Positions 25,738 through 34,863 of a stretch of DNA of 64,000 nt are shown here, in pieces. The notes beneath the pieces were generated by a model, which saw nothing but the letters and a program-made list of their open reading frames with translations, made no database searches and was not told where the DNA came from. Position 1 is the first letter of the stretch, and every line of letters begins with the position of its first letter. The stretch comes from Vibrio sp. Of7-15 (GTDB taxonomy: Bacteria > Pseudomonadota > Gammaproteobacteria > Enterobacterales > Vibrionaceae), in NCBI RefSeq assembly GCF_022347565.1, contig NZ_JAKRGH010000003.1, positions 1 through 64,000 on the forward strand, written 5' to 3'. Both the position numbers and the translations under genes were made by a program.

Positions 25738-26196
25738 ATGTTTTCTAGAGTGTTGTTGATTTTGTCTTTGTTGTTTTCTAGCCATGCGATGGCGTATCAG
25801 CAAGGGGATCAATTACCTGAAGCGGTTCAAAAGAAGCTGGGCTTAAAGCCTGATGAATTAACGATCATTGATTTCTTTGCGGAGTGGTGTGTGTCATGCC
25901 GTGAAGAGCTTCCAGAAGTGAATCAATTATCGAAAGAGTTAGAGGGCAGTGGTGTTGTCTTTTTAGGCGTTGATGTTGATGAAGACATTGAAGTCGCTAA
26001 GAAATTTCAAGCAGAGCTGGGTTTGACTTTCCCTGTGGTGAACGATCCTAGTCAAGAAATTATTGGCTACTTTAAGCCAGTTGGAATGCCAGCTCTTTAC
26101 TACGTATATCAAGGTCAGGTACTGAAAGTTCGCTTTGGAGCAATTAACCATATCAGACAAGTCATCATTAACGATTTAAAAGAGATGGGGCTGTAA
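25738..26196 (+). CDS. TlpA/ResA-like periplasmic thioredoxin
   Basis: This 152-aa protein has a signal peptide (VLLILSLLFSSHAMA) and a thioredoxin fold with active site WCVSC (FFAEWCVSCREELPEVN) and cis-proline GMPALYY. The pattern is that of reducing TlpA/ResA thioredoxins rather than DsbA. GAGG precedes the ATG. It is only 2 nt from the DUF4266 gene and two genes upstream of ApbE. DsbD at the end of the cluster is the obvious electron donor. The likely job is keeping cysteines of a periplasmic client, plausibly the CGC tail of the DUF4266 protein, reduced (inference). Confidence 0.88.
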   Translation: MFSRVLLILSLLFSSHAMAYQQGDQLPEAVQKKLGLKPDELTIIDFFAEWCVSCREELPEVNQLSKELEGSGVVFLGVDVDEDIEVAKKFQAELGLTFPVVNDPSQEIIGYFKPVGMPALYYVYQGQVLKVRFGAINHIRQVIINDLKEMGL

Positions 26197-26198
26197 CT

Positions 26199-26900
26199 AT
26201 GGTGAAATCAGAACAAGTGAAACCCTTTTTTTACGCCGGATGCTTACTGTCGGCAAGCGTTGTAATGAGCAGTGCTTATGCAGATGACTATAGCTATGAA
26301 GAGAATGTCTCGACATCCGTCTACAGCAGTAAAAGTGTACAGGTTGAACCGACTCAGCAATCAACAGTAAAAAAACCGATCCAAAATGGTATCAAAGGGT
26401 TATCACTTGGTAACAAAAGTGCCTCTGATGTTGAATCCGGAGCGCTTATTAAGCCGCTGGCTAATTTAAAAGTGCCAGGCAAAAGTAACTTAGCAACAGA
26501 GCAGACCGCAGCAGCAATTAAACCCGCTGGCCTATCACTTAAGTTAAATGGCTTATCAAAACCAGCGGTATCGCAAGATACAACCTCGGAAACCACTACG
26601 CCTAAGTTAGGGCTTTCAGCATTGGCTGGATCGACATTGCTTAATAGCTCAGAAGGTGAACCATTAGCCTCACCTGAAAGTGTAGCTCCAGCAGAAGAGC
26701 CATCTATGTTTGCCTTTTTAGACGACTGGTTTGGGATTGAAGAAGTGAAGCCGTGGCAAAAGGGTACATTGGCGCAACAAGAAATGAAGCCCGGTGGTGC
26801 GGTTCCTGAATTTGAATTGTTCACCAACAAGGTATTGGCATACAAGCAAGGTGCTCGTGGTGGTAGTGGTGTTGGCGGCGGTGGTTGTGGCTGTAACTAA
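26199..26900 (+). CDS. DUF4266-domain protein with long N-terminal extension
   Basis: The 233-aa product has a signal peptide (GCLLSASVVMSSAYADD), then ~160 low-complexity polar residues with recurring GLSL / LGLSAL and KPAV-type segments. The C-terminal ~50 residues match DUF4266: VKPWQKGTLAQQEM, then RGGSGVGGGGCGCN at the very end. DUF4266 proteins as I know them are lipoproteins of only ~70 aa, so the extension is unusual. No lipobox is convincing, although a Cys at residue 12 lies within the signal. The invariant glycine-rich CGC tail looks like a metal- or cofactor-binding or modified end. The genes for DUF3570, ApbE and thioredoxin partners are adjacent. Function unknown. Confidence 0.8.
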   Translation: MVKSEQVKPFFYAGCLLSASVVMSSAYADDYSYEENVSTSVYSSKSVQVEPTQQSTVKKPIQNGIKGLSLGNKSASDVESGALIKPLANLKVPGKSNLATEQTAAAIKPAGLSLKLNGLSKPAVSQDTTSETTTPKLGLSALAGSTLLNSSEGEPLASPESVAPAEEPSMFAFLDDWFGIEEVKPWQKGTLAQQEMKPGGAVPEFELFTNKVLAYKQGARGGSGVGGGGCGCN

Positions 26901-27018
26901 GCCACGTTCCATTAAGCCATTCGCTTTTTCGTAGTGATGATAGCAATTTGTAATAGCAGAAATAATGCCTCGTGATAACAGTGCATAGCCCTACAAAAAC
27001 AACAATGAAGTAATAATA

Positions 27019-28245
27019 ATGAGTAAGAAATTAAGCCTAACTATTTTAACGACGGCAGCAGTGAGTGTTCCTGCAATTGGTGCTGATCACATTTCGCAGC
27101 ACTACATGAACTTTGAAGAGTATGGAGATAAAGTCCGAGCGCAAGATTTAGTCACCTCCATTGAAAAGAGCTTTGGCCTTGATTATACCTTAGCGGTTGA
27201 ATTGGGCTACGATTCTGTATCGGGTGCATCGCCATCTTGGGGGCCAACTACAGCAAGCACTGGTGATGCGGACTTGGTTAATCGACACAACAAAACAGTA
27301 CAAGCTCAGAAGCTAACAGATGAAGTCATTCGAGCTGGGTATGATCCACATCGTGATAATTATGCTGTACAAAAATATGACTTAGAAGATACTCGCCAAT
27401 CCATTAATGCGCGTTTAACTTACCGTGATGAGAAGCGTAATGAGTGGACGTTTGGTGGTAATTACTCGAAAGAAGAAGATTACGTCAGCATGGGCATGAA
27501 CGGGCAAGTGCTTTTCTATGCGGATAGCCGTAAAAACCGTTCGTACACGGTGGGGTTTTCTACTTTATTCGATGAAACAACAGCATTTCAGAAGTACGCC
27601 AATTACGGTAATGGCCAGCAATGGGAAGATATCTTCACGGGTGATGTGGAAGTTGGGTTATCGCAAATATTCACCCCTAATTTTTACTCCACTTTCACAC
27701 TATACGCGGGTTACACATCGGGCTACTTGAGCAATCACTACTTAACGGTATTGCGAGAAATCGACATTAATGCCAATGGCACCATTGAAGATGATGAAGT
27801 GTTTTTAGGCCAAGATTCACGTCCTGATACACGTATGTCGGGTGGTTTCAATGTGCAGAGTTTTTACAACGTAAATAGCAAGCTGGTCGTTAACCCAAGA
27901 TATAAATATTTTTCAGATGATTGGGGGATCAGCTCTCATCAACTGAGCTTAAAAGCGAGCTATAAAATTACCGATTCATTAAGCATTATGCCGGGTTACA
28001 CTTGGTACAATCAGGAAGGTGCTGATTTTTATCGAGATCCAACATCTAGAGATCCTTCTTTTGCTGCAACAGGTTATGCGACTTCAGATTTACGTTTAGG
28101 TACTTATACTGGTAATGCGTATGAGGTTGGTGCCAGTTATAAAATTACCGCTGAGTTACGTGGTAACGCATCATATGCTTATTACGAACAAACCAATGGG
28201 TATGAAGCGAGCTGGTGGTCTGTAGGGGCGACTTATGAGTTCTAA
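27019..28245 (+). CDS. DUF3570 outer-membrane beta-barrel protein
   Basis: This 408-aa protein has a signal peptide (TILTTAAVSVPAIGA) and alternating aromatic strands ending in VGATYEF with a terminal Phe, as in outer-membrane barrels. It belongs to the DUF3570 family. At residues 65-71 it carries DSVSGAS, which fits the flavinylation motif DxxS/TGAS/T of proteins such as NqrC and RnfG. The ApbE-type gene downstream overlaps its end by 11 nt. A 118-bp gap upstream holds no terminator. The role may be a surface redox conduit or a channel for a product of the cluster (inference). Confidence 0.82.
   Translation: MSKKLSLTILTTAAVSVPAIGADHISQHYMNFEEYGDKVRAQDLVTSIEKSFGLDYTLAVELGYDSVSGASPSWGPTTASTGDADLVNRHNKTVQAQKLTDEVIRAGYDPHRDNYAVQKYDLEDTRQSINARLTYRDEKRNEWTFGGNYSKEEDYVSMGMNGQVLFYADSRKNRSYTVGFSTLFDETTAFQKYANYGNGQQWEDIFTGDVEVGLSQIFTPNFYSTFTLYAGYTSGYLSNHYLTVLREIDINANGTIEDDEVFLGQDSRPDTRMSGGFNVQSFYNVNSKLVVNPRYKYFSDDWGISSHQLSLKASYKITDSLSIMPGYTWYNQEGADFYRDPTSRDPSFAATGYATSDLRLGTYTGNAYEVGASYKITAELRGNASYAYYEQTNGYEASWWSVGATYEF
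27211..27231 (+). other. Flavinylation-like motif DSVSGAS in the DUF3570 protein
   Basis: The seven codons spell Asp-Ser-Val-Ser-Gly-Ala-Ser. Known ApbE targets carry Asp-x-x-Ser/Thr-Gly-Ala-Thr/Ser, with FMN attached to the last residue. Here the acceptor would be Ser71, close to the N-terminus of the mature barrel protein. No experimental evidence is available for this family in my knowledge. Confidence 0.5.
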
Positions 28246-29113
28246 AATGCCGTATTGCCATACCTTTACCGCAATGACGGTTCTTTGCGAGCTACAAATT
28301 TTTGATGAGCAGGCAGCAGGGCTTGCTCAGAAAATTGAGTCAGTTACCCAAGAGCTAGAGCGTAAATACAGTTTTTATGATGAGAAGTCATGGTTATCTA
28401 CTGTACTTAATAACCGACAAGGTCACCGAGTGGTGCTTGATGCTACCTCGCTAGCTGTGTTTTGTGAGGTCAAAAAATGGGCAGATCATGTTGATCATAG
28501 TTTTGACATTACGGTTGGGACGCTTAAAAAAGCGATCGAGCGCTCTCCAGATCTTTCTAAACAGGATCTCTTTAAGCAAAACCAGCCTTTTATGGGGAAA
28601 GATTCTTGGTCTATTGAAGGCGATGAGTTAGTTGTACCTGCTGCTCAAACACAGTTTGATTTAGGCGGTGTGATCAAAGAGTTTGCTGTTGATCAGGCCG
28701 CTGAAATTTTAGAATGTGCAGGTGTTAGTGGTGCCCTGATTAACTTCGGTGGCGATGTACGAACTGTGGGTCAGAAGCCAGATGGCTCAGCGTTTGTAGT
28801 TGCAGTAAGAAACCCTAAGCAGCCAGATCAAGTGGCGTTTGCTTTGCCTCTGGAAGGGCAGGCTCTTACCACATCGGCTCATTATGAAAGGCAACAAACT
28901 ATCGCCACTGAGCGAGTGTCACATATTCTCGCTGAAAAAGGAGTTCATGCTTCTGTTCTTTCGGTTTCTGTTGTGTGCGACAGCGCGCTCCAAGCAGGCA
29001 TTTTTAGTACTGCACTTACTATTAATCCGCAGATTTCTATTCCTGATGAGATGGGAATCGCGTTGATTGATTCACACCTTAACATTCACCAAGATGCCGA
29101 GTTCTTACAATGA
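28235..29113 (+). CDS. apbE: Divergent ApbE-family protein (FAD:protein FMN transferase-like)
   Basis: The 292-aa sequence has ApbE landmarks: FDITVGTL, DLGGVIKEFAVDQAAEIL, ALINFGGDVRTVG and TTSAHYER. The expected later motif HxxDPxTG appears as SHILAEKG, and the C-terminal metal-binding ADAxxT is AGIFST, losing the Asp. KGxAVD has become KEFAVD. No signal peptide is visible, unlike most ApbE proteins, which are periplasmic lipoproteins. It may be a cytoplasmic, altered or inactive member, or one specialised for this cluster. It overlaps the DUF3570 gene and dsbD, so all three are translationally coupled. Confidence 0.8.
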   Translation: MSSKMPYCHTFTAMTVLCELQIFDEQAAGLAQKIESVTQELERKYSFYDEKSWLSTVLNNRQGHRVVLDATSLAVFCEVKKWADHVDHSFDITVGTLKKAIERSPDLSKQDLFKQNQPFMGKDSWSIEGDELVVPAAQTQFDLGGVIKEFAVDQAAEILECAGVSGALINFGGDVRTVGQKPDGSAFVVAVRNPKQPDQVAFALPLEGQALTTSAHYERQQTIATERVSHILAEKGVHASVLSVSVVCDSALQAGIFSTALTINPQISIPDEMGIALIDSHLNIHQDAEFLQ

Positions 29114-31044
29114 AGCGCATGATTTCTATTTTATTTGGGCTGATGTTATCGGCTCATGCCATAGCCAGTGAAGAGCCTGTTTTTCTTCCCGTTGAAGAGG
29201 CTTTTCCGTTTAGCTATTCCGTTGACGATTCCAACATAGTGGTGCAGTTTGATACTGCGGAAGAGTACTATCTTTACCATAAACGTTTTTCTGTTACCTC
29301 CCCAGAAGGTGAATTGCAGTTACAGGCTGCTCAATACTCACAAATGGGGAAGATGAAAGACGATCCTAACTTTGGCACCGTCAAGGTATACGATGAGCCG
29401 TTAACCGTTACGATTCCATATCGTGGTGAAGGGGAAGCGGTAATTCGTTATCAAGGTTGTGCTGACGTTGGCCTTTGCTATTTACCGCAAAGTCAAAAGA
29501 TTAATATTTCTTCCGATCCATCTGCACTATTAGTAGCTAACGTAAATCACAGCGAAGAGGCATCATCGCCAGAAGAAAAGGCTCTTCCTAAGTTATCTTT
29601 ACCTAAGCTTAACCTTGCCAAATTAGAGCAAGGAACAGAGCAACATGAGGAAACGGGGAGCGAGGTAGGAGAAAAACGTGATGACAACGTTTCTTCATCT
29701 GCTCCGTTATCGACGGTTTCGTTGGCTAATACATTCTCTTCAGACAGTGATGGTTTGTCCGACTACTTAAATAAAGCGAGCTTATTACAAGCGTTAGTCA
29801 TTTTCTTTGTTCTGGGTGTAGGCTTGTCTTTAACGCCTTGTATCTTGCCGATGATCCCAATTCTATCGAGTATTATTGGTGGGCAAGGTGAAACGACTTC
29901 AGGTTGGAAGGGCTTCCGTTTAGCGTTGGCTTATGTACTGGGGATGGCTTCGAGTTATGCACTTATTGGTATTCTTACCGCGAGTGCAGGGCAGGGCATT
30001 AATTTACAAGCAGCCATGCAACAGACGTGGGTGCTAAGTTTATTTGCTCTGTTATTTACAGGTCTTGCTTTATCTATGTTTGGCCTTTACGAGCTGCAAC
30101 TGCCATCTCGCTTTCAGGTTGCCATTAATAATCAATCTCAGCGTTTTTCTGGTGGTAAGTCATTGGCAGTCTTCGCCATGGGTGCGGTATCAGCCTTAGT
30201 GGTCTCTCCTTGTGTATCAGCGCCTTTGGCGGGTACGTTATTGTATGTATCTACGACACAAGACTGGTTGTTGGGCGGATCTGCTTTATTTGTTTTAGCG
30301 CTTGGAATGGGGATCCCATTGCTTGTTATTGGCGCAACAGGTGGGCGTTTCTTACCGAAAACTGGACCTTGGATGGTGGCGGTTAAAACGTTATTTGGCA
30401 TTATGCTGTTAGGGGTTGCTATCGTACTTGTCAGCCGCTTTGCATCGTCTGGTATAACGTTAGGCTTATGGTCTGCTCTTATTATTGGTAGCGCGGTTCA
30501 TTTCGGTGCATTGGAAGCTGCTCAACCAGGGTGGGAGCGCGTGAAAAAGTCAGCTGCCTTTATAGGATTGGCATTTGGTGTCATGCTGTTATTAGGGGCG
30601 TTTACTGGGGCATCAGACCCACTTGATCCTTTATCGGAACTCACATCTCACTCAGGTACTCAGTCTGAATACATTGCTAACCCCTTTACAACCGTAGAGC
30701 GAATAGATTTGGTTAAACAAAGCATCCAATCGGCGGGAGAGCAAAATAAAGTCACCATGATTGATTTGTATGCCGATTGGTGTGCGTCGTGTCAGGTAAT
30801 GGAAAAAGAGGTGTTTCACACTAAACCAGTGATGAAGGCTTTACAGTCTTACCAAGCCATTAAGCTTGATCTCACTGAAAATAGTGATGATCAACAAAAA
30901 TGGTTAGCTGAGAAACAGTTATTTGGTCCGCCAGCGATTTTATTTTTTGATACTGAAGGTCAAGAGATACGAGATTTACGTTTAACGGGTGAAGTGACGC
31001 AAGCTGAATTACTGGATCAGCTGAAGAAAGTCCAGCAAGGGTAG
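29110..31044 (+). CDS. dsbD: Thiol:disulfide interchange protein DsbD
   Basis: This 644-aa transmembrane reductase passes electrons from cytoplasmic thioredoxin to periplasmic thiols. A signal peptide precedes the alpha domain (residues ~20-140, with GCADVGLCYLPQ). A low-complexity linker of ~60 residues follows. The eight-helix beta domain has its two cysteines in TPCILPMIP and SPCVSAPLAG, and the gamma thioredoxin domain has the active site DWCASCQVMEKEV. All six catalytic cysteines are present. It ends the cassette and overlaps apbE by four bases. It may be a cluster-dedicated copy rather than the housekeeping dsbD, but no second copy can be checked here. Confidence 0.93.
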   Translation: MKRMISILFGLMLSAHAIASEEPVFLPVEEAFPFSYSVDDSNIVVQFDTAEEYYLYHKRFSVTSPEGELQLQAAQYSQMGKMKDDPNFGTVKVYDEPLTVTIPYRGEGEAVIRYQGCADVGLCYLPQSQKINISSDPSALLVANVNHSEEASSPEEKALPKLSLPKLNLAKLEQGTEQHEETGSEVGEKRDDNVSSSAPLSTVSLANTFSSDSDGLSDYLNKASLLQALVIFFVLGVGLSLTPCILPMIPILSSIIGGQGETTSGWKGFRLALAYVLGMASSYALIGILTASAGQGINLQAAMQQTWVLSLFALLFTGLALSMFGLYELQLPSRFQVAINNQSQRFSGGKSLAVFAMGAVSALVVSPCVSAPLAGTLLYVSTTQDWLLGGSALFVLALGMGIPLLVIGATGGRFLPKTGPWMVAVKTLFGIMLLGVAIVLVSRFASSGITLGLWSALIIGSAVHFGALEAAQPGWERVKKSAAFIGLAFGVMLLLGAFTGASDPLDPLSELTSHSGTQSEYIANPFTTVERIDLVKQSIQSAGEQNKVTMIDLYADWCASCQVMEKEVFHTKPVMKALQSYQAIKLDLTENSDDQQKWLAEKQLFGPPAILFFDTEGQEIRDLRLTGEVTQAELLDQLKKVQQG

Positions 31045-31067
31045 AAGTTTATTGTTAGCAAAGGATG

Positions 31068-31102
31068 AGGCCACATTGATAGTTATCGATGTGGCCTTTT
31101 TT
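31068..31102 (+). terminator. Rho-independent terminator after dsbD
   Basis: AGGCCACATTGAT and ATCGATGTGGCCT make a near-perfect 13-bp stem with a 4-nt loop, followed by six or more T residues. It ends the transcript that starts at or before the thioredoxin gene, possibly extending from the tad genes. Confidence 0.85.
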
Positions 31103-31165
31103 GTCTGTTGATTTATATAAAAATAGTTGGGGTAGTTCGTGTCTATACTAGAGATAGGTTCATTA

Positions 31166-31972
31166 ATGACACGATTTATGAAACGAATAATAAAGTTGAT
31201 ATGGTTTATAGGTTTTGTGTGTAGTGCTGTTGGCGTCAGTGCTGCTGAGCTTTCAGGAAAAGTAGTTACATTCTGTGCCGAGGATGGTGAGTGGCCCCCG
31301 TTTAATTTTTTTCTTAGAGAAAACGGAGTAAAAACAAAGAAAAGTGTAGGGTACGATTTAGACGTGCTCAGAGCGATTTTAATAAAACACGATATTGTTG
31401 CGAAATTTGAAATTATTCCTTGGAAGCGTTGTTTGAATTTAACAAAAAGAGGACGGTATGATGCGATTCTAAGTGCATCATTAAATCCTGAAAGAGTGGC
31501 TAGCTTTATTACAACGGAACCTTACTATTCGATTACACCAAGTTATTTTTATTTACGAGAGGATTACCCTGGAGGATTAAGTTTTCAAGCTGTTCAAAAA
31601 ATAGATTCTAAAAATATTTGTGGTCGACAAGGGTATAATTATGTAAATTTTGGCTTTGATAATCGGAAGATTCAAAGAGTTGCAAAAGATCATGATACCT
31701 TAATTAAAATGACAATTGCTCGTCGTTGTAAAGTTTTTTTAGCGCGTTCTGAAATTTTCTTCGGTTTAAACTATCTTGGTTTACCAACCACATCATATAA
31801 TCAGTTGGATTATAAAAATATACCTAATATAAACCCAGAGACATTTCATGTTCTTATTTCGCGCCAGTTTAAATACGCGAATGAATTAAAGTTGATTATT
31901 GATAAAGGGGTAGACGAGTTAAAGAAAAGCGGTGAATTAGAAACCTTTTTACGGAAGTATATTCCAAGGTGA
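31166..31972 (+). CDS. Periplasmic solute-binding protein, family 3 type
   Basis: This 268-aa secreted protein has signal peptide IIKLIWFIGFVCSAVGVSA. A bilobed binding fold of the SBP_bac_3 type follows: FCAEDGEWPPFNFF, then GYDLDVLRAILIKH, PWKRCLNLTKRGRYDAILS, and a second lobe from ~residue 120. No permease or ATPase gene is next to it, so it is an orphan, as many vibrio proteins of this type are. Cysteine pairs (FC, RC, IC, RC) suggest disulfides. The ATG at 31166 follows AGG at seven bases. An ATG at 31178 is also possible. The ligand is unknown. Confidence 0.85.
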   Translation: MTRFMKRIIKLIWFIGFVCSAVGVSAAELSGKVVTFCAEDGEWPPFNFFLRENGVKTKKSVGYDLDVLRAILIKHDIVAKFEIIPWKRCLNLTKRGRYDAILSASLNPERVASFITTEPYYSITPSYFYLREDYPGGLSFQAVQKIDSKNICGRQGYNYVNFGFDNRKIQRVAKDHDTLIKMTIARRCKVFLARSEIFFGLNYLGLPTTSYNQLDYKNIPNINPETFHVLISRQFKYANELKLIIDKGVDELKKSGELETFLRKYIPR

Positions 31973-32470
31973 GTTATTTAATTTTAAATAATTATTTATA
32001 GCTTATATAAAACGTTTGACAACCTCATATATTAGGCGATTTTATCTACCTATTCAGTAATATTTCTATGCATTATTTATATGAATGCTGATGTTTTTGT
32101 CATTCAGTTGTTTTGGTGATCCAGTTCATACAGTTATGTGGATTTCTTGCGTCATAATTATGTCGGTAGACATAGAGTTGACACATAGCTACTAAAATCA
32201 GATGAAACAAAAAAAACAATAGATATTTTGTATGTTCATTACTTTATTTCTTAAATAATTTCTTATTAAAGATAAAAAAAGAGATAAAAAAATAAAATTA
32301 ACAAATTTATTAAGTAGCTATACTGGTTTTACTTCTTTGATTTTATTGAAATTGTTTACTATTGTTTTATCTGTTTTGATTTTTTGTTAATAATTGATTG
32401 TTTAATGTGCGGAACTTATACTCAAGCTCCCTTTAGCTCGTTGTAATCAACGATAAACAATTGCTGTCTG
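31973..32470. other. AT-rich spacer with no recognised gene
   Basis: About 500 bp of AT-rich sequence. A TTGACA at 32016-32021 has only a poor -10 partner (TTTTAT near 32040). No hairpin with a T-run, tRNA or conserved coding frame was seen. The low GC suggests an H-NS-silenced or foreign segment, but this is inference. Confidence 0.4.
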
Positions 32471-32644
32471 ATGAAATTAATAACTGAAAATAATAATGAT
32501 AGTAGTCATGCTGGAATCATGGAAGATATACGATTCTCAGTTGAGAAAGCAGCTAACCACTATGAGCACTTAACAAAAGACGAAATTGAATACATATTGG
32601 ATGTGTTGATTAGTCATGCTCACAAAATAAATATTAATAATTAA
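32471..32644 (+). CDS. Small hypothetical protein (57 aa)
   Basis: The frame begins ATG and reads MKLITENNNDSSHAGIMEDI and continues with RFSVEKAANHYEHLTKDEIE, ending in TAA 44 nt before the chemoreceptor start. The composition (amphipathic, EKAANHYEHLTKDEIEYILD) looks like a real soluble helical peptide rather than random AT-rich translation. The ribosome-binding site is poor and no family is recognised. An internal ATG at residue 17 is an alternative start. Confidence 0.4.
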   Translation: MKLITENNNDSSHAGIMEDIRFSVEKAANHYEHLTKDEIEYILDVLISHAHKININN

Positions 32645-32688
32645 CAATCAAAAATAATATGATTGCTTTATAAACTGGAATAATAAAT

Positions 32689-34626
32689 ATGTCATGGTTC
32701 ATGAATTTTAGGCTAAAGTATCAAGTACTTTTCCCTGTTGCTGTTTCAATTCTTTTAATTATTGCATCGTCTATGTATGTGGTGGTTAATTTACAAGAAG
32801 CGTCGGATGGTGCTCGTTTGACGAATAATACAGCGGAAGCAAGTTCTGTTGTCTCTCAGTCTCAACGAGATTTATTAAGGTTGAGAATGCAGGTTATTAA
32901 TGCATACAGTAATCCTGAGCAGTTTAAAGAAATCGAACAAACCTTTTCCATCTCCTCATCAACGATTTTAAAAGGCTTAGACTCAGCGGATTCAATGCTA
33001 GAGGAAGATCTATCTTCTACTAAAAATAACATATCTAAGGTGCTATCAGAATATGGTCAATCCATTTCAAGTGCCGCTGATGCATTTGAACGCTTAAGTG
33101 TTAATTATGAAAAACAGTCTTGGTTAGTCGATATTATTTTAAATGCTAATGTCATGTCTGAGCGAGTATCATTATCTGATGAAGAGAGCATGTCTTGGGC
33201 TAATATTAGAAAAGAATTATTGAAAACGGCTGCCCGTGTTGAAACAGAAATTATCTACTTATATACGGTTAACTTCGATAAAGAGAAAGCCGTTTTTGAT
33301 AATATTGATGCGTTAAAAGATTTGGCGTCTAAAGTTCAAGTTGAAAGCATTTCTGCGTATCTTTCTTCAGAAATAAACAGCTATGAAAGTATTGCTAAGC
33401 AGGTTAGCTCGGATGCCCATAGTATCGCTGACTCTATTACTCGCTTAGGTACACTGGGCCCACAAGCTGACAGTGAACTGACTGGTATTACTCGTTCGTT
33501 ATCTTTAACAACGAATGAACTTGCAACAGATAGCGCCGAGCAGATTCAATCCAGTGAAAGTACCATGATCACAATGCAGTTTATTGCTTTGTCGATTGCA
33601 TTGCTTATTGCTTGGTTTGTGGCAGATACCATTATTAATCCAATCACTCAGCTACAACGAGTGATGTCTGATGTAGCTAAAGGGGATCTGAGTACTCAGG
33701 TGAATATTTCTGGTGATAATGAAGTCGGTCAGCTATGTAAAAATACTGACAAAACCATTGATACATTAAGAAGTATGATTGGTCAGCTACGTAATGTTGG
33801 TGAAGAAGTATCATCTGCATCAACCGAGTTGGCTGCGGTGATGACTCAAAGTGAAGCAAATGTGCATGAGCAAAAATCTCAGGTTGAGCTTATTGCTTCA
33901 GCGGTGACTGAACTTTCTAGCTCCGCTACTCAAGTTGATGCTTCGGCCTCTCAGGCTGATACAAGCGCACGTGAGGTATTGGCATTAAGCCGTCAGGGGG
34001 CCGTTGCCGCAAATGAGAGCTCTCAGCTGAGTCAAAGTCTAGCTAAACAACTTGATACCACATCTACCGAAGTGACTATGCTTAAGGATCAAACCGATAG
34101 CATCAGTGAGGTGATCAATGTGATCGAAAGTGTGTCTGAGCAAACAAATTTACTGGCATTAAATGCGGCTATCGAAGCAGCACGTGCCGGAGAAACAGGA
34201 CGTGGTTTTGCTGTCGTCGCTGATGAAGTTCGTATGTTGGCGGCAAAAACTCAACAATCGACCCAAGATATCCAAACGATCATTGATAGCTTGCAGCAAA
34301 AGTCGTCAGATGTGGTGAGTTCGGTGCATGAATCCATCAATATGGTTCATGAAACCAGCAGAATGAGCCATGAGACCAGTAAGCAACTCGCGGATATTTC
34401 AACTTCTATCGAAATGATTTCACACACAAACTCAGAGATGGCAGAAGCCGCCAATGAGCAAAATAGAGCGATCTCTTCTATTAGTGAAAACGTTGAAATG
34501 ATCAATGAGATCATTAGCCAAAATGTGGCAGGTATTAGTGAGAGTAGTCAAGCTAGCTCACATTTATCAGAGCTCTCTGAAAATCAAAAACATCAGCTTT
34601 CTCAATTTAAAGTCTCTGCACTGTAA
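32689..34626 (+). CDS. Methyl-accepting chemotaxis protein
   Basis: This 645-aa chemoreceptor has TM1 at ~residues 10-30 and a ~260-residue helical periplasmic domain without a recognised Cache fold (four-helix type likely). TM2 is at ~295-312 ([15 protein letters not shown]), followed by a HAMP domain ([19 protein letters not shown]). The long cytoplasmic coiled coil has hairpin tip [19 protein letters not shown]. There is no C-terminal NWETF-type tether, so CheR/CheB would act without docking. The attractant is unknown. Two hairpins follow the stop. Confidence 0.94.
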   Translation: MSWFMNFRLKYQVLFPVAVSILLIIASSMYVVVNLQEASDGARLTNNTAEASSVVSQSQRDLLRLRMQVINAYSNPEQFKEIEQTFSISSSTILKGLDSADSMLEEDLSSTKNNISKVLSEYGQSISSAADAFERLSVNYEKQSWLVDIILNANVMSERVSLSDEESMSWANIRKELLKTAARVETEIIYLYTVNFDKEKAVFDNIDALKDLASKVQVESISAYLSSEINSYESIAKQVSSDAHSIADSITRLGTLGPQADSELTGITRSLSLTTNELATDSAEQIQSSESTMITMQFIALSIALLIAWFVADTIINPITQLQRVMSDVAKGDLSTQVNISGDNEVGQLCKNTDKTIDTLRSMIGQLRNVGEEVSSASTELAAVMTQSEANVHEQKSQVELIASAVTELSSSATQVDASASQADTSAREVLALSRQGAVAANESSQLSQSLAKQLDTTSTEVTMLKDQTDSISEVINVIESVSEQTNLLALNAAIEAARAGETGRGFAVVADEVRMLAAKTQQSTQDIQTIIDSLQQKSSDVVSSVHESINMVHETSRMSHETSKQLADISTSIEMISHTNSEMAEAANEQNRAISSISENVEMINEIISQNVAGISESSQASSHLSELSENQKHQLSQFKVSAL

Positions 34627-34664
34627 ATAAAGTTGAATTAAATAAGTTCTTATTTATTGCTGAA

Positions 34665-34685
34665 ACCACCGTCTATGGCGGTGGT
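34665..34685 (+). repeat. Hairpin downstream of chemoreceptor gene
   Basis: ACCACCG and CGGTGGT form a perfect 7-bp stem with a 7-nt loop. No T-run follows, so termination would be partial at best. Confidence 0.4.
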
Positions 34686-34691
34686 GATTAC

Positions 34692-34714
34692 CTGTTAGGT
34701 TGTCGCCTAAACAG
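34692..34714 (+). repeat. Second hairpin in the chemoreceptor spacer
   Basis: CTGTTAGG and CCTAAACAG pair with one bulged base around a 6-nt loop. It lies seven bases after the previous stem, with no T-run. The rest of the spacer up to 34863 is AT-rich and shows nothing recognisable. Confidence 0.3.
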
Positions 34715-34863
34715 TGCCCATGTTAGAAGTAGCCTCTTAATTAATCATGTAAGAGGAAGAAAGCATATGGGTGATTATATTATTCAATAACATTCCATAT
34801 AAGGTTAAACAGCCTATTAAAGGAATTTACGTAAAAGTTACTTCTAGTTTAGATATTTAGGTT

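Noticed and set aside
26354-26845. A 163-codon antisense frame inside the DUF4266 gene
   Set aside because: The sense product has a signal peptide and a recognisable C-terminal family match, while the antisense translation resembles no protein family.
32016-32045. TTGACA with a possible -10 in the AT-rich spacer before the small protein
   Set aside because: The -10 partner is poor, and no gene starts within a sensible distance downstream.
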